DNA of 64,000 nt from Chrysoperla carnea. Its lineage: Eukaryota; Arthropoda; Insecta; Neuroptera; Chrysopidae. Each line of letters starts with the position of its first letter. The first letter of the stretch is position 1. Shown here one piece after another: positions 60,636-64,000 of the stretch. Below the pieces are notes generated by a model. It had not been told where the DNA came from. It made no database searches and worked only from the letters and a program-made list of their open reading frames with translations. A program made the position numbers and the translations under genes. The stretch spans positions 60,552,181 to 60,616,180 of the forward strand of contig NC_058340.1 of the NCBI RefSeq assembly GCF_905475395.1, read 5' to 3'.

Positions 60636-61699
60636 TACGTATAAAACAATTCTTCTACTGTACAAATTCCTTATACAAAATTTTTTTATTTATTTATGGG
60701 TCTGTAACGAATGCAAATAAAATACATATTAGATAAAGGTTTTGCTATTCTAACTAAGTTTTATATTTTAGCCATTTTGCGTTAATAGATAAAAAATAAA
60801 AAACCCGAATGTGTAAAGTAAAATCTTAAAAGGGATAAACAAATCCAGTAGTTTACATAACGACTTTAACAGTCGGGGTCCAATGTTTCTTCTTGTTTCT
60901 GCTTTTTCATATTTTATTTTATACAGTCGGATTTTTATTTTTTTGATTATTTGCTTTAATTTAGAATTTTTAGTGTCCCAGCACTAAAAAAAAACTCTCT
61001 CGTTTTGCTGTATTAAAACTTTTAAGCCCATTTATTCGTCCTAATTAAATTTAAACGGGTAAGTTATATATATATTTTTGTAATCCCCTTTTAATTTTGA
61101 TACCCTACTCGATAGGTTTTGTTAATTTTTTTTTATAAACGTGTTACTATTTCGCTTCAAAAATTCGCCATTTTATTTTTTCTTGTCAAAAACCTATCTA
61201 AGAACAGAACAGAGTTATTAGACAAATATATCTTAAATATTGAAATCCATTCAGCCGTTTGGAAGATGCGAGGAAATAAGATACACACGAAAAACATAAC
61301 CACTCCTCGACAGTCGGGTAACAAGATAGATGATTATTGCTAACATTGTTTTTTCATAGGTCTAACATAATAAAATATAAAAATTATGTGCCTTTTGCTC
61401 AACCTACATGCATCTGGTTCGTCCACAATTTAGAAGGAAGTTAATTTGTGATTTTTTGGTATCGAATATTAAAAAAAATTATTATATGTAAATAAAAAAA
61501 AAAAAGAAATGTACACAGTTTTAGTAAGTTTTCATTTTTGTATTTGAAGTAGTGGTTGTAGCTAGTATTTGGAGCAAAAAAAAATATATACCCAATACAT
61601 ATAGGAATATTGCACTTAGACATGAATGTATATGAACATCAAGTATAGAGTACTATTTAGAAATGTAGCTGTACCGTACGTAAACTCACCAACTTTTAT
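60636..61699. other. No gene seen
   Basis: AT-rich upstream flank of the minus-strand tRNA-Pro. Confidence 0.55.
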
Positions 61700-61707
61700 A
61701 TTATAGC
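61700..61707. repeat. Target-site duplication of hAT MITE, left
   Basis: ATTATAGC; identical copy at 61905-61912. Confidence 0.88.
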
Positions 61708-61904
61708 CAGTGTTGCCATCTTTCAACTCTAAGGTCCACTAAACAGGTGATAGAAAACCACTAGAAAACAACTAGAGAGCAATAATATTGCTAGAAATGG
61801 TATTAAAATATTCAATTATTTAAATTATTTTCCCACTAAAGGTAGAAAAATAGTAGAAAAAAACCACTAGTTTTAGTGGTAAAACTACTAAGTTGACAAC
61901 ACTG
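61708..61904. mobile_element. hAT-type MITE, 197 bp, with 8-bp duplication
   Basis: Starts CAGTGTTGCCATC and ends GTTGACAACACTG, so the terminal inverted repeat is CAGTGTTGYCA. The 8 bases ATTATAGC precede (61700-61707) and follow (61905-61912) it exactly, the duplication length made by hAT transposases. No coding capacity; inside are repeated CCACTAG-type motifs. Confidence 0.88.
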
Positions 61905-61912
61905 ATTATAGC
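61905..61912. repeat. Target-site duplication of hAT MITE, right
   Basis: ATTATAGC; identical to 61700-61707. Confidence 0.88.
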
Positions 61913-63327
61913 ACAGGGATGGCCAAGCTCCTTGATAGTTCGAGCTATTTTTCAAAATTTCAAAATTTGAAATTTATAAAATGTTCAGTGTATCAATGTC
62001 AGATAATTTTTGTGAGATCAGATATCCTTTGGCTGAAATCTCCGATATTCTTTTATTAGCAGGACCTCCACTAAAAGAAACAGATCGAGAGGCGTCGTGG
62101 AACACCCGGCGGGAACTTTATTCCTTTCGTACTTTGTTACCTTATAAATGCAGCTCTTACTTTTTTATTGACAAGATATTTTTTTCTGAAAATTTAAGGT
62201 ATTAATTTTAGAAGTCAAATACTTGAATTCTTTAACGAATTTAATTTTATACCTACTTTTAGTTTTTACTGTATGAAATAATTGTAATATTAGTTTAAAA
62301 AAGATGTACTTCTGATTTAGTAGTCAACCCAAAGTTTTCTTTAACTTCTGATAACTTTCTCAAATTCATCTTTTTAAACGAAAAAACATAAGTTTTGACA
62401 AAAAATACAAATTGACAGTTATAAAAAATTTTGCATTTTCTCAAAATTCATGGCAACCCGAATCGATTGTAAAAGTTTTAGTTTCCTAGAAAACCTTTCA
62501 ATAAGGAATACATTCTCTAAACAATTGCAAAAAATAAGGCAATTTCCGATATATCACTTTTGTATTATATTCGAACGAGGTACAAGTTTCTTTCTTGGTC
62601 TATTAAAATTGATCTGTGAACGAAAAATGGGAAAAACACTGAAACCACGTTTAGTAGTTTGTAATGGCATTAGCTCTAATAAAATTCGCTGAATTTACTT
62701 ACGTCAAAAAATAAATACATAGAGAAGCAATAGAGAGCTAGCAAATAGTATATTCCGTACAGCTTTCTGAAGCTCTTTCTACTTGCTTTCTACTATTACT
62801 TCGTATATGTATGCTAGTACGTACGCCCACATATACATCTTATATATGTACGTATGAATGTATGTGTATGTATCTATGTATGTACAATGTAGTATGTATA
62901 TACATTAGTACATGTACATAGTAGATCTATCTATACGTTATATAAATTATACATGGAGTTCTAGTAACTTAAGATACATATTTTTGGAGAAACAATGAGC
63001 TCATTTAAGAATTTTCAACTTCCTAGTACAGCAAAGTTCTTCCATTCGCTCCAAAAATAAAAATTTTCAACGTATCATTACGTTTCATGGTCAAGGCAAG
63101 ATGTTAGCACCATTTTCAGATTTATGTTTATGTATGTACGCAAGATAGAGTGAAAAGGATGAACAAAGCGAAGGGTATAAATTAGAAGGTTAAGGGAAGT
63201 AATTAAATTTAAAATTTTTCTGCTAATATTAAGAAACTGAAAGTTTTGATAGTTAGTAGAATTATTACGCGGTATTTTTTTAGTTAAAAGGCACAAATAT
63301 TATCGCTAATATGAGAACCATTTTAAA
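61913..63327. other. No supported gene
   Basis: CAGGGATGGCCAAG at 61915 looks like a hAT-type end directly after the MITE, without a partner. The 80-codon ATG frame at 62450 is not recognised. Confidence 0.45.
62810..62940 (+). repeat. ATGT/ACAT-rich low-complexity stretch
   Basis: Imperfect GTAT/TATG units (ATGTATGTGTATGTATC and similar) with alternating purine and pyrimidine bases. Confidence 0.7.
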
Positions 63328-63453
63328 ATGTCTGCAAACAATTACCAATTTGAATGCCTCGGTAATGTACTTTATTTCGTCTCCAATAGATGTCAGGAAG
63401 AGTCATATTTTGCCGTCAATGTTTCAGTTTTCCTGAAAACACGGATAAAATGA
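63328..63453 (+). CDS. Hypothetical 41-residue protein related to the 4651 ORF
   Basis: ATG at 63328 preceded by TTTTAAA, as in the other copy. The frame ends at TGA 63451. It matches the first 19 and then residues 58-74 of the 4651 ORF, with several synonymous changes (TGT/TGC, GTT/GTC, GCA/GCC). No known family. Confidence 0.28.
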   Translation: MSANNYQFECLGNVLYFVSNRCQEESYFAVNVSVFLKTRIK

Positions 63454-64000
63454 CGTTTTCTAAAAATGAAACTTAGCTAGGTCAATTTTTCGTCTTAAAA
63501 GACCCCTTTTATAAAGTCTCTCGATTCAGAGTGCCTTCAGGTAAAGGCTTCCTCTAGCATTTTCAATTTAGCTCTATCACAGACCACTCTCCTCTAGTGA
63601 GATTTAGCTCGTCCTATTTATCGTAAAACGAATACCTATTTACAGAAATATTTACGATAATTGATTTTATGAATTCTATAACATAATAAATATTCCCAGT
63701 GTCGAATATTGATCTCAGAAACCCCTTGCATAGAATTCGCGCAGTTAAACTCTAATCTGAGTACCTCTTTCTCTGCCAAGATTAAAGATCCAAAAAAAGA
63801 CGTATCTCGATTATCTATTGCCTTCCTCTCAAATATTTATCAAAAATAAAGATGCATATTTTCATCTCGCCTAGAGTTGAGTTATTCTCATCTGATGTCG
63901 TCACTAATTATGAAAGGCTGTTATCGGACAATGCGCTTCACAACACCAGGGGAAATACTGTTAGTTATCCTTTTTATTTTACTGTTCAATGTCAAGTCAA

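Noticed and set aside
62450-62692. 80-codon ATG frame
   Set aside because: No domain or repeat partner; chance length in this composition.

Overview
The window reads as AT-rich, gene-poor nuclear DNA of an insect. The grounds are a polycomb-type RYBP gene, eukaryotic tRNA-Pro genes with Pol III terminators, a mariner-type transposase relic, tRNA-derived SINEs and hAT-like ends, with no operon-like or prokaryotic organisation. I cannot name the order safely; nothing seen conflicts with a holometabolous insect.

Only one protein gene is identified with confidence: an intronless RYBP/YAF2 homologue (12815-13261, +) with a long AT-rich 3' region ending near 14.28 kb, two tiny upstream ORFs and a YY1/Pho-like motif just upstream. 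Two tRNA-Pro(AGG) genes lie at 45122 (+) and 60635 (-). Two stretches (30004-30168 and 58294-58613, both +) look like internal exons with plausible splice sites but have no recognised identity. Two related short ORFs (4651-4947 and 63328-63453) share flanks and frame and may be a small unknown gene family.

Most of the rest is mobile-element debris. Family A (about 500-650 bp, hairpin near one end, internal CCGT/GTCY microsatellite) is present in at least nine copies or pieces on both strands, and its layout recalls DINE-1/mini-me-type Helentron derivatives. Families B (50.6 and 58.8 kb) and A share one terminus. Families C, D, E and F are further dispersed repeats. Two tRNA-derived SINE families occur, one copy with a 17-bp target duplication. 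Other relics are a dead DD34D mariner (11.0-11.5 kb), a decayed hAT transposase (15.8-16.5 kb), a LINE 3' end (18.8-19.4 kb, with a second 3' piece nested in a Family A copy at 43.4 kb), a 197-bp hAT MITE with an exact 8-bp duplication (61.7 kb) and several foldback elements.

The most striking structure is at 36.0-38.3 kb: two nearly identical inverted arms of about 670 bp enclose a truncated ORF with a CXC cysteine-rich motif, broken on its 5' side by a Family A insertion. The long stretches between these features hold nothing I can support beyond AT-rich sequence.
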